Source of the DNA: Planctomycetia bacterium
Lineage (GTDB): Bacteria > Planctomycetota > UBA1135 > GCA-002686595
Direction of reading: 5' to 3'
Assembly (NCBI GenBank): GCA_005799545.1
Contig: SYGM01000129.1
Location: 1-50,097 of the forward strand
DNA length: 50,097 bases
Shown: one piece after another, positions 8,640 through 17,171 of the stretch
How the letters are laid out: each line of letters opens with the position of its first letter
Position numbering within the stretch: the stretch's first letter is position 1
The notes under the pieces: generated by a model
The model's input: the letters and a program-made list of their open reading frames with translations, nothing else
What the model was told of the DNA's origin: nothing
The model's database searches: none
Translations under genes and position numbers: made by a program

Positions 8640-8969
8640 ATGGACCGACGACATCGCGATGGCGCACTGTTCTGTCTGGCCGGCGCGCTGGCCGCGCTGC
8701 TCCTCCATCCTGCCGACACGGCGATGACCCTGCCGCAACTCAAGGCGCGCATTCCGGAGGGCTTTGCGACGGGCGCACCGCTCGATCTCGATCGCTCCTC
8801 GGTGCGCGAACTGCGTCGCCTGCCGCGCATCGGCCAGAAGCGCGCGCTCGACATCGTGCGCTCGCGCTGGGAGCAAGGGCCGCTGGGCGGCGTGGATGCG
8901 CTTGAGCGCATCCAAGGAATCGGGCCGCAGACCATCGAAGATCTGCGGCCCGTGCTCGCTCCCGACTGA
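8640..8969 (+). CDS. ComEA-like helix-hairpin-helix DNA-binding protein
   Basis: A 109-residue protein with one hydrophobic segment (about residues 8-23) that could be an anchor or signal peptide, then a tandem helix-hairpin-helix domain (about 48-107). LRRLPRIGQKRALDIV and LERIQGIGPQTIEDL are the two hairpins. Membrane-linked HhH proteins of this size belong to the ComEA family, which bind incoming DNA in the periplasm during transformation. No comEC or type IV pilus gene is present in the window, so a competence role is inference. Confidence 0.78.
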   Translation: MDRRHRDGALFCLAGALAALLLHPADTAMTLPQLKARIPEGFATGAPLDLDRSSVRELRRLPRIGQKRALDIVRSRWEQGPLGGVDALERIQGIGPQTIEDLRPVLAPD

Positions 8970-8996
8970 GCCTGTCCCAACCGAGCTTGTAACGGC

Positions 8997-11279
8997 TCAG
9001 CGCGTCTTGAAGCTCCAGATCAGCTTCTTGCCGCCGATGTACCACTCCGCCGAGCAGGTGTAGGTGGTGCCCGACTTCAACTCGCCCTTGGGGACGAAAC
9101 ACCAGGCATTCGGCGTCGGGCTGTCGGGGTTGGAAGGTTTGCTTGGCGTGGAGAGCCAGCCCTTCACCTCCTTGGCCGCGTCGACTTCCTTGCCTTCGAA
9201 CATGCGCAAGGAGATCTCGGGCGAGGGCTGCTTGGGGTCGGTCTGACCCAGCTGCAGCGTGACGGGATAGCCGAAATCCTGATCCGGCTCCGACGGTACG
9301 GGGTTGGGGAGTTCCTTGGCGCCGTTGGCGAAGTCGGTCGGCACGTCCTTGCTGTCCGCCGCCGGCCAGACCACCACCCACTGGCTCTCGGGAGGCGTCA
9401 CGAAGCTTTGCACGTCGATCACGGCGATCGGGAGCACCTGTCCCCAGCCGATGCGCTTGAGTTCGGGCACCAGCATCGGCAGGCGGTGGTAGTAGGTCCC
9501 CATCCAGCCGTCGATCGCTTCCTCGGGATTGCGTCCGCCGCCGATGTTGGCGTGCGTGCCGGCCCAGTGACCCTCGGAAGAGTAAAGCTCCTTGTCGCGG
9601 TACTCCTCGTGCGCATCCGGCCACGCATCGAGCTGTTCGCGGTTGACGTTGAGGTATTCGGCATGCTTCTGCGCCCCCGTGCACAGATCGCGCTCGAGCT
9701 TGAGGTCCGGAACGTCACGCAGGCCTTCCGCCTTCGCGAAGGCCTCCTTGCGGATCTCATTGAGGTACTTCAGCGCGGCGAGTTCGTCGCCGTCGAAGTC
9801 CATGCGCGTCTGCTTGTCGACCGCCTGCGCGATCCCGCCATTCTTGGCGACGATCCAGACGCGCCAGCGCGCCTCGAACTCCGTCACGGGCACTCCCAGC
9901 GCCTTCTGGATCACGTTGTAGGTTTTGTCGCTGGTCTTGCCCTTGCGCATCGCGTCGAGTGTGGGCTTCAGGATGTTGAGTTCCTGCATGTACTCGACCA
10001 CCGTGGTGGCCTTGAGCAGGTCCTCGCCGCGAATCTTGCCGAGCTCGTCGAGGAAGGTGTTCTCCCAGCGCGGGTCCTCGTTGCGCTCGGCGAGGAACGC
10101 CACCCATGAGCGGCAGCCGAGAATTCCGGCGCGGGCCAACTGCAGCTTCTCTTCGCGCAGCTTGCGCTCGGCCGGGTTGTCTACATAAGTCTTCTGGCGC
10201 GGCAGATCCGTGCTCTTGTTCTTCCAAACGAAGCCGGGGATCTCCGTGCCCAGCATCGCCAGCGAAACCCAGTTGACGTGACCCGCGAACAGCGTCGTCG
10301 AGTGCGCGTCGCGCTGCATCGAGTTGAGGATCACGAACATCGCGCTCGTGAAATCGGACTCCGCGTGGCCGTACTGGAAGATCGTGCCCTTCTTGTCGCC
10401 GAAGTTGCCGACCTCGCCCATCTCCTTGAGCTCCTCCGGCGTGAGAGCCTTGATCTCCAGGCCGTACTCCACGGCCTTGTCGAACTTCGGACGCGAGTCG
10501 ATCATGTAGAAGGTCGCAGTGATCTGGCCCTTCTTGGGCAATTCCAGAGGGCCTCCGCGCAGCCATTGGGACAAGGCCTGCGCGCGCAGGATTTCCGTCA
10601 CCATGCGCCGCGTCTTCTCAAGGCTCAGCGTCGAGAAGCAGCGGAACTTGCCGTACTGCACGAGCACGCATGGCCCGCCGTGAAAGCGGGTCATCAGCTC
10701 GTCGGTGACTCCTTCCTGACATTCCAGCTCCGGCGCAAGCCGGCCCGCATTGCCCATTGCCTCCAGAATCTCGCCCTTGCGCGCGCTGGTGGACTTCTCT
10801 TCCGTGCTCATCCACTTCTTGTCGACGAGCTCATGGCCGAGCAGCTTGTGCGCCTCCTCGACGGAGTCATCCATGCGCAGCACCCAGCGCGCAACCCGCA
10901 CCTTCTCGGCCTCCTCTGCGGTGCCCGTCAACGCCCAGACCTGACGTGCAGCGGTCTTCAAACGCTTGGCGGCATCGGGCACGGATTCGGCCACCTTGGT
11001 GACCTTCTTCATCTCCGCGATGCAGGCATCTTCGAGCTTCTTGGCCTGCGCCTGAGGCATGCCGAGCTGCTCGATGATCTCCCAGAGCTGACGGAATTCC
11101 TTCTCGCGGCCGGCTTTGGCCAGCTGGCGCGCGACGTTGTCAAACTGCGTCCAGATGGCTTGAGGCACCTCGATGCGCTTGGGTGCGGCCGGGGCGGCTT
11201 CCTCGGGGTCCTGCGCGAAGCAGGGCGGCAGCAGCAACAGAGACAGGAACAGGACGCTGAGTGTCTTCAGGAGGGCCAT
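8997..11279 (-). CDS. Large secreted CAP-domain protein with degenerate peptidase-like region (copy 1)
   Basis: A 760-residue exported protein. A signal peptide occupies residues 1-22 (ends PPCFAQ). A helical region (25-190) is followed by a region resembling gluzincin-type secreted peptidases of Planctomycetes (about 200-470), ending in VTEFEARWRVWIV. The expected HExxH is missing; FAGHVNWVSLAMLG occupies its place near residue 331. A CAP/SCP domain follows (about 525-625), with CTGAQKHAEYL, DAHEEY and YHRLPMLVP. The tail is a beta-rich Ig-like domain ending IWSFKTR. Architecture matches the next gene, implying tandem duplication. A possible CGGACA-17-CATACT promoter lies at 11294-11322. Confidence 0.75.
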   Translation of the reverse strand: MALLKTLSVLFLSLLLLPPCFAQDPEEAAPAAPKRIEVPQAIWTQFDNVARQLAKAGREKEFRQLWEIIEQLGMPQAQAKKLEDACIAEMKKVTKVAESVPDAAKRLKTAARQVWALTGTAEEAEKVRVARWVLRMDDSVEEAHKLLGHELVDKKWMSTEEKSTSARKGEILEAMGNAGRLAPELECQEGVTDELMTRFHGGPCVLVQYGKFRCFSTLSLEKTRRMVTEILRAQALSQWLRGGPLELPKKGQITATFYMIDSRPKFDKAVEYGLEIKALTPEELKEMGEVGNFGDKKGTIFQYGHAESDFTSAMFVILNSMQRDAHSTTLFAGHVNWVSLAMLGTEIPGFVWKNKSTDLPRQKTYVDNPAERKLREEKLQLARAGILGCRSWVAFLAERNEDPRWENTFLDELGKIRGEDLLKATTVVEYMQELNILKPTLDAMRKGKTSDKTYNVIQKALGVPVTEFEARWRVWIVAKNGGIAQAVDKQTRMDFDGDELAALKYLNEIRKEAFAKAEGLRDVPDLKLERDLCTGAQKHAEYLNVNREQLDAWPDAHEEYRDKELYSSEGHWAGTHANIGGGRNPEEAIDGWMGTYYHRLPMLVPELKRIGWGQVLPIAVIDVQSFVTPPESQWVVVWPAADSKDVPTDFANGAKELPNPVPSEPDQDFGYPVTLQLGQTDPKQPSPEISLRMFEGKEVDAAKEVKGWLSTPSKPSNPDSPTPNAWCFVPKGELKSGTTYTCSAEWYIGGKKLIWSFKTR

Positions 11280-11313
11280 GATCGATGACCCTCAGTATGC
11301 CGGATTCCCTGCG

Positions 11314-13512
11314 TTATGTCCGAAAGGACCAGACCTTCTTGCGGGTGCTGCCGACCCACTCGGCCACCACGGTATAGCGCTGTCCCGCCTTGAGCGGCTG
11401 CTTGGGCAGAGCGGCCCAGCTGCGGACCGGCACCAGCTCGGGGTTGAGCGGCTTTTCCGGTCCCGTGAGCCAGCAATCGACCGGCTTGTCACCCAGATAC
11501 AGCGTCAGCTGCAGCCCCTGGCCGGGGTCCGTCGGCTCATCGGGGCCGAGCTGAACGGTGATCGGGTAGCCCAGCGTGGCCGGGTCGACGCCGGGCACGG
11601 GGCTTGGAACCTCGCCCACGCAGTTCAGCGGGACCTTCGCCATGTCCTCGTGCGGCCAGACCACGATCCACGGCTGGTCCAACGGCCGGCGCAGCGACAG
11701 CGCATCGACGACCGTGTACTGCTTGTTGGCGCCGAAGCCGATGCGCACGAGCCCGGGATCGAGCAGCGGCAGCCGGTGGTAGAAGCTCGCCATCCACTGC
11801 TGCAGCGTGGCCTGCGCGGTCTCCTGCGTCGGTCCGATCACCGAGTGCATCGCGGCCCACACGCCCGCCGTCGAATAGCCCGGCCGGTCGGCGGTCTCGG
11901 TGTGGGCGTCGGGGTACTTCTCGCCGAGGCCCGGATTGAGCGCGAGGTACTCGGCGTGTGCGCGGCAGCCGGGCGCCAGCTGCGGGTCGAATTCCACCGC
12001 GGGCAGCTTGAGCTGCGCGGGCAGGGCCTTGGCGCGCAGCGCGTTGAGCTGGGCGCGCAGCTCTTCCTGCGGCTTCGTGGGGGCCGTTCCGGCAGCCTCG
12101 CTGCGCTTGGCAACCCGTTGGGCGATGCCCGGCGACTCGCGCAGCGCCCACTCCCGCCACAGCGCTTCCAGCTGGAGCACTTCGCGGCCGGTTCCGCGCG
12201 CATAGGCTTCGAGAATGCGCTGCGGCGGCACCTCCAGGCCGCCGCGCAGCAGCGGACGCAGCGTGCCGTGCTCCTGCAGGAATTCGGCGAACGAAGCGGC
12301 CTTGAGCAGCTTCTCGCCGCTGAGCTTGCCGAAGAAGTCCACCCGCAGCTCGCCGAGCACGGGATCGGCCCCGCAGCGTATGCGGTGCGCCAGATAGGCG
12401 CGCGATCCTGCGATTCCCGCTTGGGCGAGCTGCAGCTTCTGCTCGTCGCGCTTCTGCTCCTCCGCGGACGGCTTGATGTACGTGCCGCCGTAGGCCGGCG
12501 GCGGGTCATTGCGATACGTGAAGCGCGGCATCGGCGTGCCCAGATAGCTCTGACACACGAAGGCGAGGTGCCCCGCCTTGAGCATCGAATTCGCGCCATC
12601 TTCGATCGGCGAGAGCCAGCAGAACATCGTCGCCGCATGCTGCGCATCGGATTGGGCCAGATTGACGGCATTGCCGCGCCGATCCTGGAAGCCCGACAGC
12701 TCGCGGCTCTCCTTGAACATCGCGTCATCGATCCACTCGAGCTCGAGCGCCTTCTTGAGCGAGGACTGATAGGCCTCCGTGGTCTCGAGTACCACGACGG
12801 TCGCATTCGGCCGTGGAAACCAGTTCTCCTCGGGAATGCCGCGCTCGTCGTCGAGCAGCATCGCACTGACGGCACAGGCGCGCAGCACCTCGCGCAGCAT
12901 CTGGGCCGTGCGCTCCGTCGGCCAGGGCGCATGCACGGACATGCGGCCCCAGCGCGCCACGCTGGCCGCTGCGCCGTTGAGCAGCGGATGATCGCTCGTC
13001 TGCGTTGTGATCTCCGGCGTCCAGGTGTGCGCGCGGCTGATGGCGTCCAGCACGCGCATGCGCTGCGCCAGCAGCTGCCTGTCGAGCGGCGTCTGCCAGC
13101 CATTGTCCGTGCGCTCGTGTCCAAGCGCCAGGCGTGCCAGCGCCTGTTCGTCATCCAGCGTGAGGGCGATCAGCGCCAGGCGGCGCTTGTCGGTCGCTGA
13201 CTCCAGGCGGCCGGCCAGGCAGGCCGCAGCCTCACGCAGCCGGCCCTCCGCCTCGGGAATTTCCCGCTGGGGGAGCTTGGCTGCAACAAGAGCCTTCTCG
13301 CAGTCCTGCGCCAGCTTGCCAAGCGCCGCGGAGTCCATGCCCAAGGCCGCCAGAGTGGCGAGTGTTTCGCGCGTTTCCTCGGCGCGACCGCCCTTAGCGA
13401 GCAGTTGCGCCGCGGATTCCAGCGCGCGTTGCTCGGGGACCTGCGCGCAAGGCAGGGCGGGGGCCAGGAGCGGCATGGAAAGCACGGACAGAAGCAGATG
13501 GCGGGTCCACAT
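11314..13512 (-). CDS. Large secreted CAP-domain protein with degenerate peptidase-like region (copy 2)
   Basis: A 732-residue paralogue of the neighbouring protein with the same order: signal peptide (1-23, ends LPCAQ), alpha-helical repeats (25-150), peptidase-like region with KAGHLAFVCQSYLGTP near residue 312 instead of HExxH, a linker, a CAP domain (about 505-605: CRAHAEYL, PDAHTET, YHRLPLLDP) and an Ig-like tail ending KVWSFRT. Conserved cores but divergent linkers indicate an old duplication. CAP domains are extracellular modules of varied function; catalysis is not demonstrable here. It is divergent from nadC. Confidence 0.75.
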   Translation of the reverse strand: MWTRHLLLSVLSMPLLAPALPCAQVPEQRALESAAQLLAKGGRAEETRETLATLAALGMDSAALGKLAQDCEKALVAAKLPQREIPEAEGRLREAAACLAGRLESATDKRRLALIALTLDDEQALARLALGHERTDNGWQTPLDRQLLAQRMRVLDAISRAHTWTPEITTQTSDHPLLNGAAASVARWGRMSVHAPWPTERTAQMLREVLRACAVSAMLLDDERGIPEENWFPRPNATVVVLETTEAYQSSLKKALELEWIDDAMFKESRELSGFQDRRGNAVNLAQSDAQHAATMFCWLSPIEDGANSMLKAGHLAFVCQSYLGTPMPRFTYRNDPPPAYGGTYIKPSAEEQKRDEQKLQLAQAGIAGSRAYLAHRIRCGADPVLGELRVDFFGKLSGEKLLKAASFAEFLQEHGTLRPLLRGGLEVPPQRILEAYARGTGREVLQLEALWREWALRESPGIAQRVAKRSEAAGTAPTKPQEELRAQLNALRAKALPAQLKLPAVEFDPQLAPGCRAHAEYLALNPGLGEKYPDAHTETADRPGYSTAGVWAAMHSVIGPTQETAQATLQQWMASFYHRLPLLDPGLVRIGFGANKQYTVVDALSLRRPLDQPWIVVWPHEDMAKVPLNCVGEVPSPVPGVDPATLGYPITVQLGPDEPTDPGQGLQLTLYLGDKPVDCWLTGPEKPLNPELVPVRSWAALPKQPLKAGQRYTVVAEWVGSTRKKVWSFRT

Positions 13513-13542
13513 GACTGCAGAGGGCTCTTAGCGCGGCACGGG

Positions 13543-13571
13543 TTGGTGGCTACGGGCTTCGAGCTTATACT
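13543..13571 (+). promoter_or_regulatory. Putative sigma-70-type promoter of nadC
   Basis: TTGGTG (13543-13548), a 17-base spacer and TATACT (13566-13571) form one of the best promoter matches in the window. The -10 ends 17 bases before the nadC ATG, predicting a leader of roughly 10 bases, with no room for a normal Shine-Dalgarno site. Confidence 0.55.
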
Positions 13572-13588
13572 GTCCGTTCTTGAGCGCG

Positions 13589-14533
13589 ATGGAATCTCAG
13601 CTGCCCGCCCCTCGCAGGGGGCCCTGCGCTCCGCCTTCTCGGGAGCGTATCGATGCCTTCGTGCGTCCCGCGCTTGAGGAAGACCGCGGCGGCGGGGACC
13701 TGACTTCGATCCATGCCGTGCCTGAGCGTGCCCGCGCGCGCGCTACGCTGATCGCGAAGTCCTCCGGCGTGCTGGCCGGCATCACCGTGTTCACGCGCAC
13801 CTTCGAGCTGGTGGATCCGCATGCGCGGGTCGAGGTCCTGCAGATCGACGGTTCACGCTTCGAGAAGGGTGCCGTGCTCGCCCGCATCGAGGGCTCGGCG
13901 CGGGCGCTGCTCACGGCCGAGCGCACGGCACTCAACTTCGTGCAGCGCCTCTGCGGCATCGCGACGCTGACCGCACGCTTCGTCGACGCAGCGGCATCCG
14001 CGGGCGGTGCCGCGCGCATCCTCGACACCCGCAAGACCACTCCCAACCTCCGTCTGCTGGAGAAGTACGCCGTGCGCTGCGGAGGCGGCGAGAACCACCG
14101 CTTCGGGCTGTACGACGAGGTGATGGTCAAGGAGAACCATATCGAACTGGCGGGCCGGCCCCTGCCGGTTGTGCTGCGCGAGCTGCGCCATGCGGTTGGC
14201 GGCGGCGTGCGCATCACCTCGGAAGCTCGCGACGAGGCCGAAGCCCTGGCGGGAGTCGAAGGGGGAGCGGACGTCGTGCTGCTCGACAACATGAGTCCCG
14301 CGGAGATGACGCGTCTGTGCCCGATGCTGCGCGCCAAGGCCGCCGCGGCCGGGCGTCCGGTGGAACTGGAGGCTTCCGGAGGCATCGATCTGTCGAGCGT
14401 GGGGGCGGTTTCCCGTTCCGGGATCGACAGAATCTCGATCGGTGCGCTGACGCACTCGGCTCCGGCTCTGGACTTGTCTCTGGATCTGGAGCCTCTGGTC
14501 TCGGCCGGGGTCGCCTCCGGAGGAACTCGATGA
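13589..14533 (+). CDS. nadC: Nicotinate-nucleotide pyrophosphorylase (carboxylating)
   Basis: NadC converts quinolinate and PRPP to nicotinate mononucleotide, CO2 and pyrophosphate in NAD synthesis. The 314-residue protein shows EEDRGGGDLTS near the N-terminus, ERTALNFVQRLCGIAT, the substrate-binding RILDTRKTTPNLR, the KENHI motif and VELEASGGIDL near the end. An in-frame TTG 9 bases upstream (13580) is possible, but ATG at 13589 is preferred. The stop overlaps the next start by 4 bases. Its product feeds the NaAD pool, the substrate of LarB, which is also encoded in this window. Confidence 0.95.
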   Translation: MESQLPAPRRGPCAPPSRERIDAFVRPALEEDRGGGDLTSIHAVPERARARATLIAKSSGVLAGITVFTRTFELVDPHARVEVLQIDGSRFEKGAVLARIEGSARALLTAERTALNFVQRLCGIATLTARFVDAAASAGGAARILDTRKTTPNLRLLEKYAVRCGGGENHRFGLYDEVMVKENHIELAGRPLPVVLRELRHAVGGGVRITSEARDEAEALAGVEGGADVVLLDNMSPAEMTRLCPMLRAKAAAAGRPVELEASGGIDLSSVGAVSRSGIDRISIGALTHSAPALDLSLDLEPLVSAGVASGGTR

Positions 14534-15012
14534 ACCTCCTGCCCCGCTTCCACAGTGCGCACGAGTTCAGCGTCGAGCTGCCCGCGGCCCACGCCGTCGA
14601 GCGCTACGCGCGGCAACTCCTGCACGACTTCGCGCAGCACCACGGCATGGCTGAGGAAGATCTGCAGACGATGGAGTTCATCGCGAGCGAGCTCTTCTCG
14701 AACGCCGTCGACCACGGCGGCGGACAGCGCGCCATGGAGCTCTCGCAGGCCCCGGAGCAGGTTCGCATCACGCTCCACATGACCGTCCGCGACGGCGAAT
14801 GGACGCTCCGACTCGAGGATCAGGGCGGTGGCGATCCCTCGCGCGTGCAGGCCCTGATCGACGATGAATCGCTGCCCGGCGATGAGTCCGAGCGCGGCCG
14901 CGGCTTTTTCCTGATCAAGTCGATGCTCGAGCGCCTCGAGGTGAGGCGCAGCCGCGATGGGCGCGGGCTCGCATTTGTCGCGGCCAAGAACTTCACGCCG
15001 GAAGCGCGCTGA
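14530..15012 (+). CDS. RsbW-like anti-sigma-factor serine kinase / HATPase
   Basis: A 160-residue GHKL ATP-binding protein without sensor or histidine-phosphotransfer domains. The N-box is ASELFSNAVDHGGG (Glu and Asn in place, about residues 52-65), the G1-like box EDQGGGDPS, and the G2 box ERGRGFFLIKSM. Stand-alone proteins like this are usually RsbW/SpoIIAB-type kinases that hold a sigma factor and are released by an anti-anti-sigma protein dephosphorylated by a PP2C/SpoIIE phosphatase. Such a phosphatase lies at 27749-29206. Translation is coupled to nadC by an ATGA overlap. Confidence 0.82.
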   Translation: MNLLPRFHSAHEFSVELPAAHAVERYARQLLHDFAQHHGMAEEDLQTMEFIASELFSNAVDHGGGQRAMELSQAPEQVRITLHMTVRDGEWTLRLEDQGGGDPSRVQALIDDESLPGDESERGRGFFLIKSMLERLEVRRSRDGRGLAFVAAKNFTPEAR

Positions 15013-15018
15013 TTCGCC

Positions 15019-15537
15019 ATGCGCGTGTTGCGCAGCCTCGGTGAGCGTCTGCTGGCGATTCCGCCGGCCATGCGCTGGGTTCCGGCCGCGGCCTGGATCG
15101 CGCTGATCTGGACGCTTTCCTCACGGCCCATGGCCGTGCCCGGTGGGGCGGGACTGGGCTTAGGCGTGTTCTGGAACCTTGGTCATCCCTTCGAATACGG
15201 CGTGCTCGCCGTGTGGCTTGCGCTGCTGCTGCCGCGCGAGCAGGGCTGGCCGCGCCTCGAGGGCTCGCTGCGTTTCGTGCTGTTTGGCGGGTTGCTGGCG
15301 CTGGCGATCGCCGACGAACTGCGCCAGAGCATGATTCCTGAGCGCAACGGCTCACTGCTCGATGCGATCTCCGACGGGGTGGGGGCCTGGTATGCGCTGG
15401 CTGCGGCGCGCTGGGTGGCGCGCGCGGACGGGCCGCAGCTGACCCGCTGCTTGCTGCGGGGGCTGCTCGCCTGCGCCGGCGCGGCCCTGGCGGCCACGCT
15501 GGGCGCACGGTGGTTCCCCGGGATCGAATGGCTGTGA
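15019..15537 (+). CDS. VanZ-family membrane protein
   Basis: A 172-residue protein with four hydrophobic segments (about 19-36, 50-70, 86-103, 141-160). The motif ADELRQSMIPER followed by DAISDGVGAW corresponds to the VanZ signature (DExxQ...R...D...D..G). VanZ proteins give low-level teicoplanin resistance in some Gram-positives, but most members have no known role. It starts 6 bases after the anti-sigma kinase stop, so nadC, the kinase and this gene form an operon. Confidence 0.8.
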   Translation: MRVLRSLGERLLAIPPAMRWVPAAAWIALIWTLSSRPMAVPGGAGLGLGVFWNLGHPFEYGVLAVWLALLLPREQGWPRLEGSLRFVLFGGLLALAIADELRQSMIPERNGSLLDAISDGVGAWYALAAARWVARADGPQLTRCLLRGLLACAGAALAATLGARWFPGIEWL

Positions 15538-15544
15538 GGGCCGC

Positions 15545-15550
15545 TACAAT
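15545..15550 (+). promoter_or_regulatory. -10-like element before purB
   Basis: GCTACAAT (hexamer TACAAT at 15545-15550) ends 11 bases before the purB ATG. No convincing -35 lies 16-18 bases upstream. It is one of a recurring set of GCTANNNT sites close to start codons. Confidence 0.35.
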
Positions 15551-15561
15551 CCCGCGCCCGC

Positions 15562-16992
15562 ATGGACGCCGCCAACTACCAGAGCCCGCTCTCTTCGCGC
15601 TACGCCAGCGAGGCGATGCGCACGCTGTTCTCGGACAACTTCCGCTTCCAGACCTGGCGTCGGCTGTGGATCGCGCTTGCGCGCTCCGAGCGTGAGCTGG
15701 GGCTGGCGATCCGCGAGGATCAGATCGCGGAGCTCGAGGCGCACGCCACCGATCTCAATCTGGAGGTGGCTCTGCGCTACGAGCGCGAGCTGCGCCACGA
15801 TGTCATGGGGCAGATCCATGCCTGGGGCGAGCAGTGCCCCAACGCGCGGGCGATCATCCACCTCGGGGCGACCTCGTGCTTCGTCACGGACAATGCGGAT
15901 CTGATCGCCATGCGCCAGGCGCTGCAACTCGTGCGCCGCCAGCTCGTCAGCACGATCGACGTGCTCGCGCGCTTTGCGCTCGAGTGGCGCGCGCTGCCGA
16001 CGCTGGGCTACACGCACTACCAGCCCGCACAGGCCACGACCGTCGGCAAGCGCGCCACGCTGTGGATTCAGGATCTGGTGCACGATCTCGAAGACCTCGA
16101 GCACGTGCTCGCAAGCTTGCGTTTCCGCGGCGTCAAGGGCACCACGGGCACGCAGGCCTCGTTTCTCGAGCTATTCGGCGGCGATCACGAGAAGGTGCGC
16201 GAGCTCGACCGCCGGGTGAGCCGCGCAATGGGTTTCGAGCGTCGTTTCGGCGTCACGGGCCAGACCTATCCGCGCCAGCAGGATTTCCGCGTCTGTCAGG
16301 TGCTCTCCTCGATCGCGCAGTCGGCGCACAAGTTCGCCACGGACCTGCGGCTGCTCGCCAACCGCAAGGAGCTGGAGGAACCCTTCGAGTCCAAGCAGAT
16401 CGGCTCTTCCGCGATGCCCTGGAAGCGCAACCCGATGCGCTCCGAGCGCATCTGCGCGCTCTCACGCTTCGTGATCGAAGCACTGGGCAACACGGCGCAC
16501 ACCGCGGCCAACCAGTGGCTGGAGCGCACGCTGGATGACTCAGCCAACCGCCGTCTGGCGATCTCGGAGATGTTCCTCGCCACCGATGCGATTCTGAACC
16601 TCTTCCTCAATGTCGCTTCGGGCCTGATCGTCAATCCGCACATCGTGAAGCGCAACCTCGATGAGGAGCTGCCCTTCCTCGCCTCCGAGCACCTGATGAT
16701 GGAGGCCGTCAAGGCGGGCGCGGACCGTCAGGATGTGCACGAGTCGATTCGTCAGGCGAGCCATCAGGCCGCGCGCGCGATCAAGGACGGCAAGGACAAC
16801 CCGCTGCGCAGCCTGCTGGCGCAGGATCCGGTGCTCTCGCGCCTCGCGGGACGCCTCGACGGATTGCTCGACGGCCGTCTGTACGTGGGACGGGCGCCTG
16901 AGCAGGTGCTGGAGTTCCTCGAAGAGGAGGTTCAGCCGATCCTCACGCGCCACGCGCAGCTGCTGGGGGCCCGAGGCGAAGTGCGCGTCTGA
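15562..16992 (+). CDS. purB: Adenylosuccinate lyase
   Basis: PurB cleaves fumarate from SAICAR and from adenylosuccinate in purine synthesis. The 476-residue protein carries the fumarase/lyase superfamily signature GSSAMPWKRNPMRSE (about residues 282-296), LGATSCFVTDNADL and TLGYTHYQPAQATTVGKR. Length and the signature variant resemble the longer, eukaryote-like PurB branch rather than E. coli PurB. Monocistronic in appearance: 179 non-coding bases follow. Confidence 0.96.
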   Translation: MDAANYQSPLSSRYASEAMRTLFSDNFRFQTWRRLWIALARSERELGLAIREDQIAELEAHATDLNLEVALRYERELRHDVMGQIHAWGEQCPNARAIIHLGATSCFVTDNADLIAMRQALQLVRRQLVSTIDVLARFALEWRALPTLGYTHYQPAQATTVGKRATLWIQDLVHDLEDLEHVLASLRFRGVKGTTGTQASFLELFGGDHEKVRELDRRVSRAMGFERRFGVTGQTYPRQQDFRVCQVLSSIAQSAHKFATDLRLLANRKELEEPFESKQIGSSAMPWKRNPMRSERICALSRFVIEALGNTAHTAANQWLERTLDDSANRRLAISEMFLATDAILNLFLNVASGLIVNPHIVKRNLDEELPFLASEHLMMEAVKAGADRQDVHESIRQASHQAARAIKDGKDNPLRSLLAQDPVLSRLAGRLDGLLDGRLYVGRAPEQVLEFLEEEVQPILTRHAQLLGARGEVRV

Positions 16993-17141
16993 GCTGCACT
17001 CCCGCCAGCGGGACAGCGCCTGTTCGAAATGCGTCTTCCTTTACGGAATCGCAAAGTCGGCGAGTTGCGCGGTGCTTGAGGCCCTGAAGACCTTTTCTGC
17101 TCCGGACGCGGGTTCCGGGATGGGTTTCGCACTTCATTCGG

Positions 17142-17149
17142 GCTAGGGT
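17142..17149 (+). promoter_or_regulatory. GCTAGGGT -10-like element before the TIM-barrel gene
   Basis: GCTAGGGT ends 22 bases before the GTG start at 17172. The surrounding 179-base gap (16993-17171) also contains two short inverted repeats (around 17003-17016 and 17101-17118) but no convincing terminator with a T-run. Confidence 0.3.
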
Positions 17150-17171
17150 TTTCCCGATAGGTCAAAGACTC

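Noticed and set aside
9408-11288. Two plus-strand open frames opposite the first CAP-domain protein.
   Set aside because: They mirror the real gene and lack recognisable domains.
11173-13200. A 675-codon open frame on the plus strand opposite the second CAP-domain protein.
   Set aside because: Arg/Leu/His/Gln-rich without motifs; the opposite frame has a signal peptide, CAP domain and a homologous neighbour.
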